DNA of 64,000 bases from an uncultured Bacteroides sp. (GCF_963676325.1 NZ_OY781099.1:1488001-1552000); one strand, 5' to 3'; numbered from the stretch's first letter, positions 17,687 through 26,694 are shown. The notes: generated by a model not told the origin, from the letters alone. Numbers and translations are program-made.

Positions 17687-18591
17687 TACTTTGTAAAGCT
17701 TACTTCTCCGTACATTCCTATTTTTATGTCCCCACTGTTTTTAACGGCAATCTTAACGGCATAAACAAGATTGGCACGTTCGTCCTTAGTCAGGATTCCT
17801 TTTGGAGTAAATTCAGACTTGTTTGAAATCCAGCTAATAGTTCCCGGAAACTCTTTCACATTGTCTGCTCCGTAATCGGCAAAGACTTTCACCTTCTGAC
17901 CAATCTTGATTTTTGAAAGCTGATCGGAAGTTACATATGCGCGTAAATACATATTTCCTATATCAGCTACTTTAAAGAGTGCCTTTCCCGGAGTGGCAAG
18001 CTCGCCTTTTTCAGCATATTTGCTTAATACTGTTCCGCTAATAGGAGAGGTTATATGACATTTACGAAGTTGGTCTTCCAATTGGGCAATCTGAATTTCA
18101 AGTGAAGAACTTTCTCCTGTTACTCCGGCATTGTTGTTTTCCAGAGTAGAAGTCTGGGCTGCCAGTTGTTTCTGCAGGTAAGCAATTTGAGCATTAATAT
18201 CATCCACTTGTTTCTGGTTGGCGGCATTACTCTTTACCAGATTCTCAAAACGGTTTTTCTCCCTTTGCTGAGTAGCAATCTGTTGTTTTATTGCAGCAAT
18301 CTGTTTGTTTACATCCTGTTTCCTGCTTCTTACCGTTGTTGTATTTGCCTGAAGCTGAAGTTTCTTCAGATAAAGTTGCACCGTATCTACATATCCTATT
18401 TCTGCACCTTGCTGAAGTAAGTCACCTTCAGTAACATTAAAATCCATCAGTTTGCCCGATGCTTCAGAAGAAACAATCACTTCAGTAGCTTCGAATGTTC
18501 CGGTTGCATCATAGTTGCCGTTTTTGTTTCCGCAGGCAGATAACATAGTCGTTGTAATTGCGCCGTATAATATACCTTTTAAGAGTTTCAT
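17686..18591 (-). CDS. HlyD-type membrane fusion lipoprotein (YbhG-like)
   Basis: 301 residues. The lipobox LSAC makes it an acylated periplasmic adaptor. It has the two lipoyl half-motifs (VTEGDLLQQGAEIGYVDT and CHITSPISGTVLSKYAEKGELATPG) flanking a long coiled-coil hairpin (about residues 75-170, rich in Gln and Lys), then a beta-barrel domain. This connects the ABC permeases to TolC. It follows tolC by 12 bases. Confidence 0.92.
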   Translation of the reverse strand: MKLLKGILYGAITTTMLSACGNKNGNYDATGTFEATEVIVSSEASGKLMDFNVTEGDLLQQGAEIGYVDTVQLYLKKLQLQANTTTVRSRKQDVNKQIAAIKQQIATQQREKNRFENLVKSNAANQKQVDDINAQIAYLQKQLAAQTSTLENNNAGVTGESSSLEIQIAQLEDQLRKCHITSPISGTVLSKYAEKGELATPGKALFKVADIGNMYLRAYVTSDQLSKIKIGQKVKVFADYGADNVKEFPGTISWISNKSEFTPKGILTKDERANLVYAVKIAVKNSGDIKIGMYGEVSFTK

Positions 18592-18603
18592 ATTGTTAGA
18601 ATT

Positions 18604-19869
18604 TTAATTGTTCGTACTGTTTTTATAATTGTAAATTGAGATCAGTAACTGAATTTCGTGCAACACTTTGCTTTGCTTAGCCTGATCTTCTGAGTTTATA
18701 TCACGAAGCAAATCTGTTACACTTAGTGTTCCGTGCTCAACCTTCACCTCTGATGCTTTTTTAATGTTTGTCCGCAATCGGATAATCTCATCATCATCCC
18801 GCATCAGCTGTTTCATCTTGTCAATTTCATTGCTCTGCTGGGTCATTTTCAGATTTGTATTGAACAGGAATGTCTCTTTTTGCACAGCTATGTTCTGCTG
18901 ATTGTTATCCAGTAATTTCTTATCGTTCTTTTTAGTATAAAGACTTCCAAAGTTCCATGTGAGGCGAGCCCCTGCTATGTAATAAGGAGTAAATTCATTT
19001 TTCAGCATATTCAGTCCCGGATTACCGTATCCTCCCTGAACAAATAATCCCAGTTTGGGCATGTTCTTTGAATCAACCATGCTCTTCTGAGTTTCGAACA
19101 ACTTGTTCTGAGCCTCAAATAATTGTAATTCCGGTCGGTTTATCGTAGCCTGTAATGAAGCATTTTCGGTAGCAGATGGCTTTATTAGATGATCATTTTC
19201 TTTTATAGGTTCTCCAATCATTGCCGAAAGCATTTCCATGTAAGCTTTGCGTGTGGCTTCCAGCTCCACTTTGCGCTGAGCCGTACTAAGCTGATTAACT
19301 TTCACTGCATCCAGATCGGCCTGATTAGCAATACCATTAGTTACATAAGATGAAATCTGACTGTAGTTGCGTTTTAATTCATCCTGTAACAGAATGTTTT
19401 GCTTTATTTGCTCGTCCAGCAACAGAACTCCGAAGAATAATTGGTTAATTCTGTCGTTGATTGTATACATATCCACATCCAGTTTTTGCTTCTCCACAGC
19501 AGAACTTGCTTCAGCTATCTTTTTCTGGCTGCTGATTACTCCACCGTCCCAAACTGTTTGGTTAACCTCTACTACTGATTGGTACTGGTCTTTGTTTAGT
19601 CCCTTAATGCTAATGTTAGGCAGCGAAACTGGAAATTTTGTAACAGCCGACTGATAGGTAGCCTTTGCAGACAAAGAAACCTGAGGAAGATAACCTTTAT
19701 TTGCGTTCGATAAGTTGAATTCCCTGGATTGTTCAATCAATCCATACTGTTTTACCAGTGGGTAGTTTGCCTGTGCTTTCTTATAACAATCTTCTATAGA
19801 TAGTTGCCCATAAATAGGAGTGTGTGTGCAAATGAAAGCAAGGGTAATGATGAATGCCACTTTTTTCAT
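18604..19869 (-). CDS. TolC family outer-membrane efflux protein
   Basis: 421 residues with signal peptide (ending near TPIYGQ). The internal duplication of TolC is visible: SIEDCYKKAQANYPLVKQYGL and SREFNLSNANKGYLPQVSL in the first repeat, NRPELQLFEAQNKLFETQKSM...MPKLGLFVQGGYG in the second. First structural gene of the efflux operon. The palindrome TTAACA-N4-TGTTAG lies 35 bases upstream of its ATG, suggesting repression by the TetR protein encoded just before it. Confidence 0.93.
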   Translation of the reverse strand: MKKVAFIITLAFICTHTPIYGQLSIEDCYKKAQANYPLVKQYGLIEQSREFNLSNANKGYLPQVSLSAKATYQSAVTKFPVSLPNISIKGLNKDQYQSVVEVNQTVWDGGVISSQKKIAEASSAVEKQKLDVDMYTINDRINQLFFGVLLLDEQIKQNILLQDELKRNYSQISSYVTNGIANQADLDAVKVNQLSTAQRKVELEATRKAYMEMLSAMIGEPIKENDHLIKPSATENASLQATINRPELQLFEAQNKLFETQKSMVDSKNMPKLGLFVQGGYGNPGLNMLKNEFTPYYIAGARLTWNFGSLYTKKNDKKLLDNNQQNIAVQKETFLFNTNLKMTQQSNEIDKMKQLMRDDDEIIRLRTNIKKASEVKVEHGTLSVTDLLRDINSEDQAKQSKVLHEIQLLISIYNYKNSTNN

Positions 19870-19903
19870 AAATATATTCTTTAATTTTGATAAACTAATC
19901 TGT

Positions 19904-19919
19904 TTAACAAGTTTGTTAG
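19904..19919 (-). promoter_or_regulatory. Probable TetR operator upstream of tolC
   Basis: TTAACA-AGTT-TGTTAG, a 16-bp near-perfect palindrome in the 66-base gap between tetR and tolC. The same TTAACA-N4-TGTTAR pattern occurs in front of tetR at 20571-20586. Confidence 0.6.
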
Positions 19920-19935
19920 TTTAATAGCAAAAAAA

Positions 19936-20556
19936 TTAAGGGCGTAGCCTTCTTAAAATTATTTCAACGTTCTCAACCCTTTTTTCATCCAGTAAAGAAT
20001 GGTACTCTTTTCCGAAAGAACCAGCAATGCGTTCAATAATGGGATGAGCTAAAAAAGCAAAAACATTTAGTGAAACAATATCCAATAAAAGATGAACCGG
20101 ATCAACAGCACAAATTTCCTTATTCTTTATTGCAACTTTCATTTCTGCATTTAGCTTCTCAAGAATATTTCTTATTGCAGGTCCGGCAATTATTGGAAAC
20201 TTATCCAACCTCTCTTTATTAGTAAGGAACTCATTTAAAACAAAAAAAGGTAGTTTCGGGTTCGATGCCAGGAAGTCAAAATGAGCTTTAATAATATATT
20301 CTACCTTTTCAACGAATGGCAGTTCTTCTTCTATCTTTGGCATAAACGAATTAGCCAAAAGAATAACTTTCTTCTGGAATACTTTATCGAAAAGATTTTC
20401 TTTTGTTCTGAAATAGTAATGTAACATAGCATGGTTTACACCGACTATCTTTGCAATCTCAGTTGTCTTGGTCAGGGTATAGCCTTTATCAAGGAACTCC
20501 TTCTCTGCAGCTTCTAATATTGCCTGTTCTGTATTAATTTCTAGTTTCTCTTTCAT
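19936..20556 (-). CDS. TetR/AcrR family repressor of the efflux operon
   Basis: 206 residues from the ATG at 20556 (MKEKLEINTEQAILEAAEKEF); a longer frame to 20622 would cover its own operator. The helix-turn-helix is seen in FLDKGYTLTKTTEIAKIVGVNHAMLHYYFRTKENLFDKVF. The C-terminal ligand domain (about 140 residues) is unlike any I can name. Encoded directly upstream of tolC in the same direction, with matching palindromes before both genes, it most likely represses itself and the exporter, as CecR does for ybhGFSR in E. coli. Confidence 0.92.
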   Translation of the reverse strand: MKEKLEINTEQAILEAAEKEFLDKGYTLTKTTEIAKIVGVNHAMLHYYFRTKENLFDKVFQKKVILLANSFMPKIEEELPFVEKVEYIIKAHFDFLASNPKLPFFVLNEFLTNKERLDKFPIIAGPAIRNILEKLNAEMKVAIKNKEICAVDPVHLLLDIVSLNVFAFLAHPIIERIAGSFGKEYHSLLDEKRVENVEIILRRLRP

Positions 20557-20570
20557 AATAACATGTTTGT

Positions 20571-20586
20571 TTAACAGCGTTGTTAA
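20571..20586 (-). promoter_or_regulatory. Probable TetR operator upstream of tetR
   Basis: TTAACA-GCGT-TGTTAA, a perfect 6+6 palindrome 14 bases upstream of the tetR ATG. A lone half site (GTTTAACAAA) follows near 20647. Confidence 0.6.
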
Positions 20587-21037
20587 TTGCTGCAAATGTA
20601 GTATGTTTTTAGATATAAGCAAAGAATTATTTTATATTTTGCATAGTTTAACAAAAGTTTAGCTCTCAGTAACTACTCAGCTATCTGTTTTCTTTCTTTA
20701 GTTTTCAAAAAAGTCTTATTTGGTGTAACCTTTTAAATGTTCGTTGATAGCCTTTACTTTAGAATGTTCCTTTTAAAAATATCATATTGTATTTTTGTAT
20801 TGTGGAGGAAAATTAGAGTGACATATCGGTTATCCTGTCTACCCTTTGTAAAGAGGTAGACTCCCTGAGACAAACAGTGTCTGTGCAAGAAGGTAAAGAA
20901 GAATGGAAAGTAAAGATACGAAGTGTTAAACAGCTTTATATCTGATATTCAGACCTGAACAATTTTAGAATAGAATATGTTTCATCAAATATAAGCTAAT
21001 TGCTGTAATATATATCATGAATAAAATAGGATAAAAT
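20587..21037. other. Gap upstream of tetR
   Basis: 451 bases. A TATTTTTG box occurs near 20795 on the plus strand, but no intact gene follows. A short open stretch (about 20830-20957) has no convincing start. I see nothing else. Confidence 0.5.
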
Positions 21038-21398
21038 ATGAGAACGATTAATCTGTTTCTTTTTATGCTGTTTTCCTTACTAAGTAGCGTTCCCAAACTA
21101 ATCAGAAAACACCAGTATTTTTATCAGCATATACAATTAATAGAACTGCGATTGATTCTATTTCCAATGAAAGAGTTTAATATACAACAATTAACTTTAC
21201 AGCGGTACCTTCTCCCCAGAATCCAATTAAAGTCCTAACTCTCTATCATGCGTAGATATATTCTGGAAAACAAGGAAACGCAGTACTATAACAAACGAAA
21301 CAACTTTTTATATGAAGAGTACGAATTATATGAATGCCCAGGATTTTAGGATAAGTGTAACTTACCGCTTTGGTACAATGAAAACGTCTACTGCTTAA
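21038..21398 (+). pseudogene. Decayed outer-membrane protein gene
   Basis: Three reading frames continue one another. An ATG at 21038 gives a signal-peptide-like start (MRTINLFLFMLFSLLSS). A frame change then leads to TPVFLSAYTINRTAIDSI (from 21091), which hits a TAA at 21178 and continues as YTTINFTAVPSPQNPIKV. A third frame (about 21243-21398) encodes VDIFWKTRKR...FRISVTYRFG, which is the typical last strand of Bacteroidetes outer-membrane beta-barrel proteins. I read this as a gene with at least two frameshifts, one stop and a large internal deletion. It could also be remnants of two different genes. Confidence 0.55.
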
Positions 21399-21503
21399 AA
21401 AACGAAGAAAGGAATTCAAAATGATGATATAAAAAAGTTTTTTTGTTATTTGAGATTGTATACCTATTATTCTTGAGTCATTAATTATTAATCAATTAAA
21501 GTT

Positions 21504-22067
21504 ATGAAAATTAAATTTAGTTACATTATGTCTATCCTTTGCTTGGGAATAATGACTCTACTCCCAATGGAGAGGACCTTAGCTCAAGGTAGAGGAGGGG
21601 GCAGAGGTCATGCCATGTCAGGGGTAAGAGGTGGCGGTCATCTAAGAGGACCAAAATTTGGTTTAGTAAGGAATCGTGTTCCTCGCGGAGCGAAATTTGT
21701 AGGTTTTCGCGGAGAAACTTATCATTGGCACAATGGTGCGTATTATCATCCCCATGGAAAGAAATTTATTGTAGTAAGACCACCGATTGGCTTGAGAATA
21801 GGACTTTTACCTCTCGATTACTTTAAGCTAACAGTGGGTATGATTCCTTATTATTACTATTACGGGACTTTTTATACGTCATCAAATGATGAATATGAAG
21901 TAGTTGAACCGCCAGTGGGAGCCGTTGTAGGGGAACTTCCTAACGACTGTGAGGAGGTTACTATTGATGGTAAAGCCTATTACAAAGTAGATGGCACATA
22001 TTACAAAGCTGTGATTGACGATAAGAATCACGTAATGTATGAAGTCGTGGGCAAGTTAGTTAAATGA
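21504..22067 (+). CDS. Secreted Gly/Tyr-rich protein, DUF6515-like
   Basis: 187 residues. Signal peptide ending near TLAQ, then a Gly/Arg/His-rich linker (GRGGGRGHAMSGVRGGGHLRG). Two copies of a small beta domain follow, each with a P-P-[IV]-G-x-x-[IV]-x-x-LP turn and a Tyr-rich strand (VRPPIGLRIGLLP then MIPYYYYYGTFY; VEPPVGAVVGELP then YYKVDGTYYKAV). This arrangement matches what I recall of DUF6515, found in Bacteroidetes and Proteobacteria, function unknown. It sits 62 bases before another exported protein in the same direction. Confidence 0.72.
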   Translation: MKIKFSYIMSILCLGIMTLLPMERTLAQGRGGGRGHAMSGVRGGGHLRGPKFGLVRNRVPRGAKFVGFRGETYHWHNGAYYHPHGKKFIVVRPPIGLRIGLLPLDYFKLTVGMIPYYYYYGTFYTSSNDEYEVVEPPVGAVVGELPNDCEEVTIDGKAYYKVDGTYYKAVIDDKNHVMYEVVGKLVK

Positions 22068-22129
22068 TGACTTATTTAATTTCTCTGAAATATTTGTTGT
22101 AATATTATTATCAATAAAAAAACAATGTC

Positions 22130-22720
22130 ATGAAAAAGTTTTTTGTATTTTCAATGATGGTACTGTTTGCTTTAGCAACAATGCAGGTACAAGCACAGGA
22201 AAAAGAAAAAAAAGTAATTAAAGAAGAAATCAAACAAACAAAAAAAGAGCTAAAGGTCGAGAAAAAAGAGTTAAGTAACGAAAGAAAAGAACTAAGGAAA
22301 CTTGAAAAGGGTGATGTGAACTATCAGTCTAAAGAACAATTTTATAGAGATTTTGGGAATCTACTAAATGTACAATGGAAAAGATCTGATTATTTTGACG
22401 AAGCCATGTTTACTAAAGATGGACAAAAAATGACTGCATTTTATGATATTAATTCAAATTTAGTTGGAACAACCTCACAAAAAACTTTTGAGGATTTACC
22501 GGCTAGGGCTCAAAAAGAAATCAAGGCAAAGTACAAAGATTACATTGTTGATTTGGTTTTGTTTTTTGAGGACAATGAAGCGAACGATACCGATATATTA
22601 CTATACGGGGCTCGGTTTTCTGATGTAGATAACTATTTTGTAGAGTTACTGAAGGGGAATGAAAAAATAGTTCTTCAAATTAATCTTGAAGGGGATGTAT
22701 ATTATTTTAAGAAACTCTGA
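22130..22720 (+). CDS. Exported PepSY-like protein with coiled coil
   Basis: 196 residues. A signal peptide ends at QVQAQE. A highly charged Lys/Glu helix (about residues 24-60) is followed by a PepSY-like/BLIP-like domain (YRDFGNLLNVQWKRSDYFDEAMFTKDG, LVGTTSQKTFEDLPARAQKEI). Similar small periplasmic proteins are numerous in Bacteroides, with no known role. Another protein of this general type is encoded at 44339-44893. A strong terminator follows. Confidence 0.72.
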   Translation: MKKFFVFSMMVLFALATMQVQAQEKEKKVIKEEIKQTKKELKVEKKELSNERKELRKLEKGDVNYQSKEQFYRDFGNLLNVQWKRSDYFDEAMFTKDGQKMTAFYDINSNLVGTTSQKTFEDLPARAQKEIKAKYKDYIVDLVLFFEDNEANDTDILLYGARFSDVDNYFVELLKGNEKIVLQINLEGDVYYFKKL

Positions 22721-22738
22721 GAAACTGCATTTGTATCA

Positions 22739-22782
22739 ACTCAAGTAAAAGGCTGTTTGAAAAAACAGCCTTTTACTTGAGT
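22739..22782 (+). terminator. Strong terminator, 20-bp perfect stem
   Basis: Arms 22739-22758 and 22763-22782 are exact inverted repeats, loop GAAA, with internal AAAAGG/CCTTTT so that the T run lies inside the stem. Confidence 0.88.
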
Positions 22783-22939
22783 ATTAAAATTAATGAATGC
22801 TTACTGCAATGCTGGTGTCCCTAAAGGAGCTCTATGTGTTTTTCTTTATAAACATTTAGTTAACTAAGAGATAAATATTTATTAGATGTTAACTGTGGGT
22901 CGTCTTTTTGAATAAGATCCAAAATAGACTTTCTTATAC

Positions 22940-23034
22940 TGCTGTCCGGTAAAACTTAAAAAAACATTCCGAACCACCAATTTATAGGTCATTTGGATGG
23001 CTTTTTATACATTTTAAAGTTTTACCGAACAGCA
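22940..23034. mobile_element. MITE-like element, about 95 bp
   Basis: Terminal inverted repeats of about 17-18 bp (left TGCTGTCCGGTAAAACTT; right is its reverse complement with one mismatch). The core of about 60 bases has no coding capacity. The size and structure suggest a non-autonomous insertion mobilised by a transposase encoded elsewhere. No clear target duplication is seen and the parent IS is not identified. Confidence 0.5.
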
Positions 23035-23142
23035 ATAATTAAAAATATACCATAACTAAATAAACTAACTCTTTTTTCGTTTACAAAAAAACAAATAACA
23101 ACCTAATCAGTTTGTATTTAAAGCTTTATTAGAGAGAGCCGG

Positions 23143-23182
23143 CCGATAACGTTCAAAACGTTTCGGCTGGTATTTTTACCAG
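23143..23182. repeat. Two adjacent palindromes
   Basis: CCGATAACGTT-CAA-AACGTTTCGG (23143-23166) is a near-perfect inverted repeat, directly followed by the hairpin CTGGTA-TTTT-TACCAG (23167-23182). They lie about 40-80 bases upstream of the M20 promoter and could be operator sites or the end of a lost transcript. Confidence 0.45.
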
Positions 23183-23221
23183 ATTAAGTGGTAGTAATAT
23201 AGATTGGCTGAATCACGCGAT

Positions 23222-23229
23222 TACCTTTG
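23222..23229 (+). promoter_or_regulatory. -7 box TACCTTTG of the M20 gene
   Basis: Exact TAnnTTTG box with TTGG about 18 bases upstream. The start of transcription would be near 23236, leaving a leader of about 80 bases. Confidence 0.7.
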
Positions 23230-23317
23230 CGGGCAGACAAGATAATATTTTTATCCGTCAAGCAGCCTTTATTTTCTTAATGTGTAGAACATAATCAAAT
23301 TAATAAAAATATAATAT

Positions 23318-24481
23318 ATGAACACAAGAATTATTGAAGGTGTAAAAGCTCTTCACGCCGAAATGAAAGAGTGGATGAGTCATCTCCACCAATGGCCCGA
23401 ATTGGCGCTTCAAGAAACTGAAACGGCTAAATATTTAGCCGAAAAACTTAAATCGTGGGGATACGATGTGGCGGAAGGCATCGGTAAAACCGGAATCGTG
23501 GCATCGATGACCGTTGGCACAGGTAAAAATGCCATTGGGTTGCGTGCAGACTTCGACGCCCTGCCTATTCAGGAAGTAAACGACCTGCCTTATAAAAGCA
23601 AAATAGAAGGTAAATCGCACCTTTGCGGACACGACGGGCATAGCACTATGTTGCTCGGAGCCGCTAAATACCTGTCGAAGACGAAAAACTTCAACGGAAC
23701 GGTTCGTCTTATTTTCCAACCTGCCGAAGAAACTATGGAAGGTAGTCCCGCAATGATTGCAGACGGATTATTTGACCACTTTCCCGTAGATGCTATTTAT
23801 GGAATGCACAATATGCCGGGCTTGGCGTTTGGAAAATTTCACTTCCGTGAAAACGAAATGATGGCAGCTGTGGACAACTGGGAAATTGAACTCACCGGTA
23901 AAGGTAGCCACGGCTCTATGCCCGAATTGAGCATCGACCCGATAGTATGTGGTTCGTCTTTAGTTATGGCATTGCAGACTATTGTATCGCGCAACGTGTC
24001 TCCTTGGCAAAACTCAGTGGTCTCTGTTGGCGCTTTCCTTGCGGGAAACGCTGGTAATGTAGTACCGCAAACAGCCATACTGCGATTAAGTATCCGCAAT
24101 ATGGAACAGAAGTTGCGTGAAATGGTACTGAATAAAATCCGCTCCATAACCAAAGCGCAAGCCGAAGTATTCAACTGCAAATATGAAATCCGCGAAGGAA
24201 TACCTGGAACTGTGCTGGTAAACACCCCTGAAAATACCCAATGGGCTGCTGACGTTGCTCGCAAAACATTTGGCTACGATCAAGTGGTGTACCCCGTTCA
24301 TCCTTATATGGGCAGTGAAGATTTTGCCTTTATGCTCCAAAAGAAACAAGGCACTTACTGTATGCTTGGCAATGGCGATGCCTTTATGGTTCACCACCCG
24401 CAATACGTCTTCAATCAAGACATTCTGCCTATTGGTGCTGCTTATTGGGTAGCGCTGACGGAGGAGTATTTAACCTTTTAA
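23318..24481 (+). CDS. M20 family metallo-amidohydrolase
   Basis: 387 residues, typical of the M20D group (hippurate, N-acyl amino acid or indole-acetyl amino acid hydrolases). Metal-binding motifs: LCGHDGHSTML (Cys/His pair), QPAEE and GMHN, with a dimerisation lid domain between (MAAVDNWEIELTGKGSHGSMPE). The last metal ligand lies in HPYMGSEDFAFML. Cytoplasmic, no signal. By eye it looks somewhat richer in G and C than its neighbours (many GCC, CGC, AAC codons), which may reflect transfer; this was not measured. The exact substrate is open. Confidence 0.92.
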   Translation: MNTRIIEGVKALHAEMKEWMSHLHQWPELALQETETAKYLAEKLKSWGYDVAEGIGKTGIVASMTVGTGKNAIGLRADFDALPIQEVNDLPYKSKIEGKSHLCGHDGHSTMLLGAAKYLSKTKNFNGTVRLIFQPAEETMEGSPAMIADGLFDHFPVDAIYGMHNMPGLAFGKFHFRENEMMAAVDNWEIELTGKGSHGSMPELSIDPIVCGSSLVMALQTIVSRNVSPWQNSVVSVGAFLAGNAGNVVPQTAILRLSIRNMEQKLREMVLNKIRSITKAQAEVFNCKYEIREGIPGTVLVNTPENTQWAADVARKTFGYDQVVYPVHPYMGSEDFAFMLQKKQGTYCMLGNGDAFMVHHPQYVFNQDILPIGAAYWVALTEEYLTF

Positions 24482-24566
24482 ATTTATGACAGTTCCACAA
24501 AATACAAAAACACATAAGAACTTCTATCAGCCACTTTTTACAAATAATAGTAACTATATGACGTAA

Positions 24567-25298
24567 TTATTTATCCTTTTCCGTTTTGTCTTTTTTTATC
24601 TTCTTATTTTCAATTTGTTTGATAATCTCATTCAGCATGTCTACCTGTTGTTTCTGAATCTCTAAAACCTCCTGTTGTTCGTTAATAATCAGATGGTCCA
24701 TTTTCTCATGCAGCATTCTAATTTCAAGTTCAGATTTAAGGTTTACCATATAGTCATTCTTTGCTCTTTCCCTGTCTTTTTCTTCTTGTCTGTTTTGGCT
24801 CATCATAATAACAGGTGCTTGTAAGGCTGCTAAAGTCGACAATATTAAGTTCAAAAGTATGAATGGATATGGATCAAAACCTTTGTTTGCAAACCAATAA
24901 ATGTTTATACAAATCCAAATAACAAGAAACACTCCAAACGAAATAATAAATGTCCAACTACCTCCGAAAGAAGCAACCTTATCGGCAACTCGTTGTCCAA
25001 AAGTTAGCTTTTGTTTGTCTTTTGTGTCTAATTTATTTATTAAAGTGGTTTTGCCCTTCAAAGAGTCTATAACAGTCTTTTCCAACTCTGTTACTTTTCC
25101 AACTTGTTTAGTAACAGAACCTTCTATATGTTTGTCTCTATAATGATTTAGCTCACTAATAGATAAATAACTGTCAGATGTAAATTTTGGATAATCCTTT
25201 TTAATTAGTTCTAAGATAGCATCCCTAATCAATTTACCTGATACTTTATCAGAAATTGGGAATTCCTTGTTTGATAAATCGCTTCGAAATTTTTCCAT
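24567..25298 (-). CDS. DUF1003 membrane protein
   Basis: 243 residues. Soluble N-terminal region of about 90 residues, then GQRVADKVASFGGSWTFII, the DUF1003 signature, with two membrane helices (WTFIISFGVFLVIWICINIYW and PYPFILLNLILSTLAALQAP). A charged helix follows (SQNRQEEKDRERAKNDY) and a coiled-coil tail ending in Lys/Glu runs. The function of DUF1003 is unknown. It is transcribed alone. Confidence 0.88.
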   Translation of the reverse strand: MEKFRSDLSNKEFPISDKVSGKLIRDAILELIKKDYPKFTSDSYLSISELNHYRDKHIEGSVTKQVGKVTELEKTVIDSLKGKTTLINKLDTKDKQKLTFGQRVADKVASFGGSWTFIISFGVFLVIWICINIYWFANKGFDPYPFILLNLILSTLAALQAPVIMMSQNRQEEKDRERAKNDYMVNLKSELEIRMLHEKMDHLIINEQQEVLEIQKQQVDMLNEIIKQIENKKIKKDKTEKDK

Positions 25299-25503
25299 TT
25301 GGTTTGTTATGAATGATTAAAGTACTAACATTAATATTTGTTTTTTTTATATGATTTAATGTTTTGTCTTAACCTTTAAATACTTAATAACAACAAATCC
25401 TGTACCAATTTGTTTGAGGCAAATGTTGTAAGATGGCATTGATTCATTTCCCTTTTAAACAAAAATAAACTGCCATTTTATTGTCTTGCTCGGTAGTTTT
25501 AAT

Positions 25504-25511
25504 TACTTTTG
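25504..25511 (+). promoter_or_regulatory. -7 box TACTTTTG of kdgK
   Basis: Exact TAnnTTTG match, 52 bases upstream of the kdgK ATG, with a TTGC about 20 bases further upstream. Confidence 0.6.
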
Positions 25512-25562
25512 GTCATCAAACATAACCTAAAACTGTGTTTCTGACAATAAATACATCTATTT

Positions 25563-26606
25563 ATGATTAATAAAATTGTTACATTTGGAGAAGTTCTGTT
25601 GCGTTTAACTCCTCCTGACTACTTGAAATTTTCTCAGACAAGAGAATTTGTTGCGACTTATGGTGGAAGTGAGGCTAATGTTGCTGTATCATTGGCTAAT
25701 TTTGGTCTGAATAGTGAATTTGTGACCCGCTTACCTAAGAATGATATTGCCGATGCTTGCATTAAAGAACTTCGTTCACACAATGTAGGGATAGATAGCA
25801 TTGTTTACGGAGGAGATCGCCTTGGAATCTATTTTCTAGAGAATGGAGCTGTAGCTCGTCAGTCAAAGGTGGTTTACGACCGTGCCAATTCATCTTTTTC
25901 AACTCTTCAACCTGGAATGATTGACTGGAAGGAAGTGCTGAAGGATGCTCAGTGGTTCCACTGGTCGGGTGTGGCAGCAGCTGTTTCACAAGGTGCGGCT
26001 GATGCCTGCATGGAAGGAATAAAGGTGGCCGATAGTATGGGACTGACCATTTCCTGTGATCTGAATTTTCGCAAGAACCTATGGAAATATGGTAAAACTC
26101 CGGATGAGGTAATGCTTCCAATGGTGCAGTACAGTGATGTGATTTTTGGTAGTGAACCTGAATATGAAAAAGTATTGGGTATTGCCAAGGTTGGGTTTAA
26201 AGCAGTAACAACCGATGAAAAACTGGATGAAGATGGTTTCAGATCAGTTGGCGAACAAGTTGTGGCAAAAGTTCCTCGTTGCAAGAAGATGTTCTTGGAA
26301 TTGCGTAACTCAATCAATGCGAATCATAACACTATTGCCGGAGTTGTTTACTCAGATAACACCCTGAAATGTTCTAAAATATATGATATCACACATAATG
26401 TAGATCGTGTAGGAGTAGGAGATGCTTTCTGTGGTGGAATGATTTACGGATTAGTAGCTTATCCGGGTGATGATCAGAAAGCACTTGATTTCGCAATGGC
26501 GGCTTCTTGCCTGAAGAATACTGTTTACGGCGACTTTAATCTGGTAACTACTGCCGAGGTGGAGAACCTTATGGGAGGTGATGGTTCCGGTCGTGTTTCA
26601 CGATAA
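25563..26606 (+). CDS. kdgK: 2-keto-3-deoxygluconate kinase, PfkB family
   Basis: 347 residues. PfkB signatures: VTFGEVLLRLTPPDYLKF at the N-terminus, YGGSEANVAVSLANFG, and GVGVGDAFCGGMIYGL with the catalytic Asp near the C-terminus. The substrate call rests on the KDG-kinase-type N-terminus and on an Asn/Arg-rich DLNFRKNLWKYGKTPDE segment. KDG kinase phosphorylates 2-dehydro-3-deoxygluconate from uronate breakdown. In many Bacteroides it is followed by the KDPG aldolase gene; here it stands alone before a terminator. Confidence 0.88.
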   Translation: MINKIVTFGEVLLRLTPPDYLKFSQTREFVATYGGSEANVAVSLANFGLNSEFVTRLPKNDIADACIKELRSHNVGIDSIVYGGDRLGIYFLENGAVARQSKVVYDRANSSFSTLQPGMIDWKEVLKDAQWFHWSGVAAAVSQGAADACMEGIKVADSMGLTISCDLNFRKNLWKYGKTPDEVMLPMVQYSDVIFGSEPEYEKVLGIAKVGFKAVTTDEKLDEDGFRSVGEQVVAKVPRCKKMFLELRNSINANHNTIAGVVYSDNTLKCSKIYDITHNVDRVGVGDAFCGGMIYGLVAYPGDDQKALDFAMAASCLKNTVYGDFNLVTTAEVENLMGGDGSGRVSR

Positions 26607-26660
26607 GTCAAATTAAGGAATAATTTAATGCGCTGTTTTGGCGTATTAGCAGAAATAACG

Positions 26661-26694
26661 GCTCTTGCAATCGAATGGTTGCAAGAGCTTTTTT
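26661..26694 (+). terminator. Terminator of kdgK
   Basis: 10-bp perfect stem GCTCTTGCAA/TTGCAAGAGC followed by TTTTTTG. Confidence 0.9.

Larger units (their letters stand above)
22783..23317. other. Gap with MITE-like element, palindromes and promoter
   Basis: 535 bases without a gene: a short inverted-repeat element (22940-23034), two hairpins (23143-23182) and a promoter (23222-23229) for the M20 gene. Confidence 0.65.

Noticed and set aside
20830..20957. Open stretch that could encode DISVILSTLCKEVDSLRQTV
   Set aside because: No start codon (a stop lies two codons before) and no family recognised; too short to call a relic.
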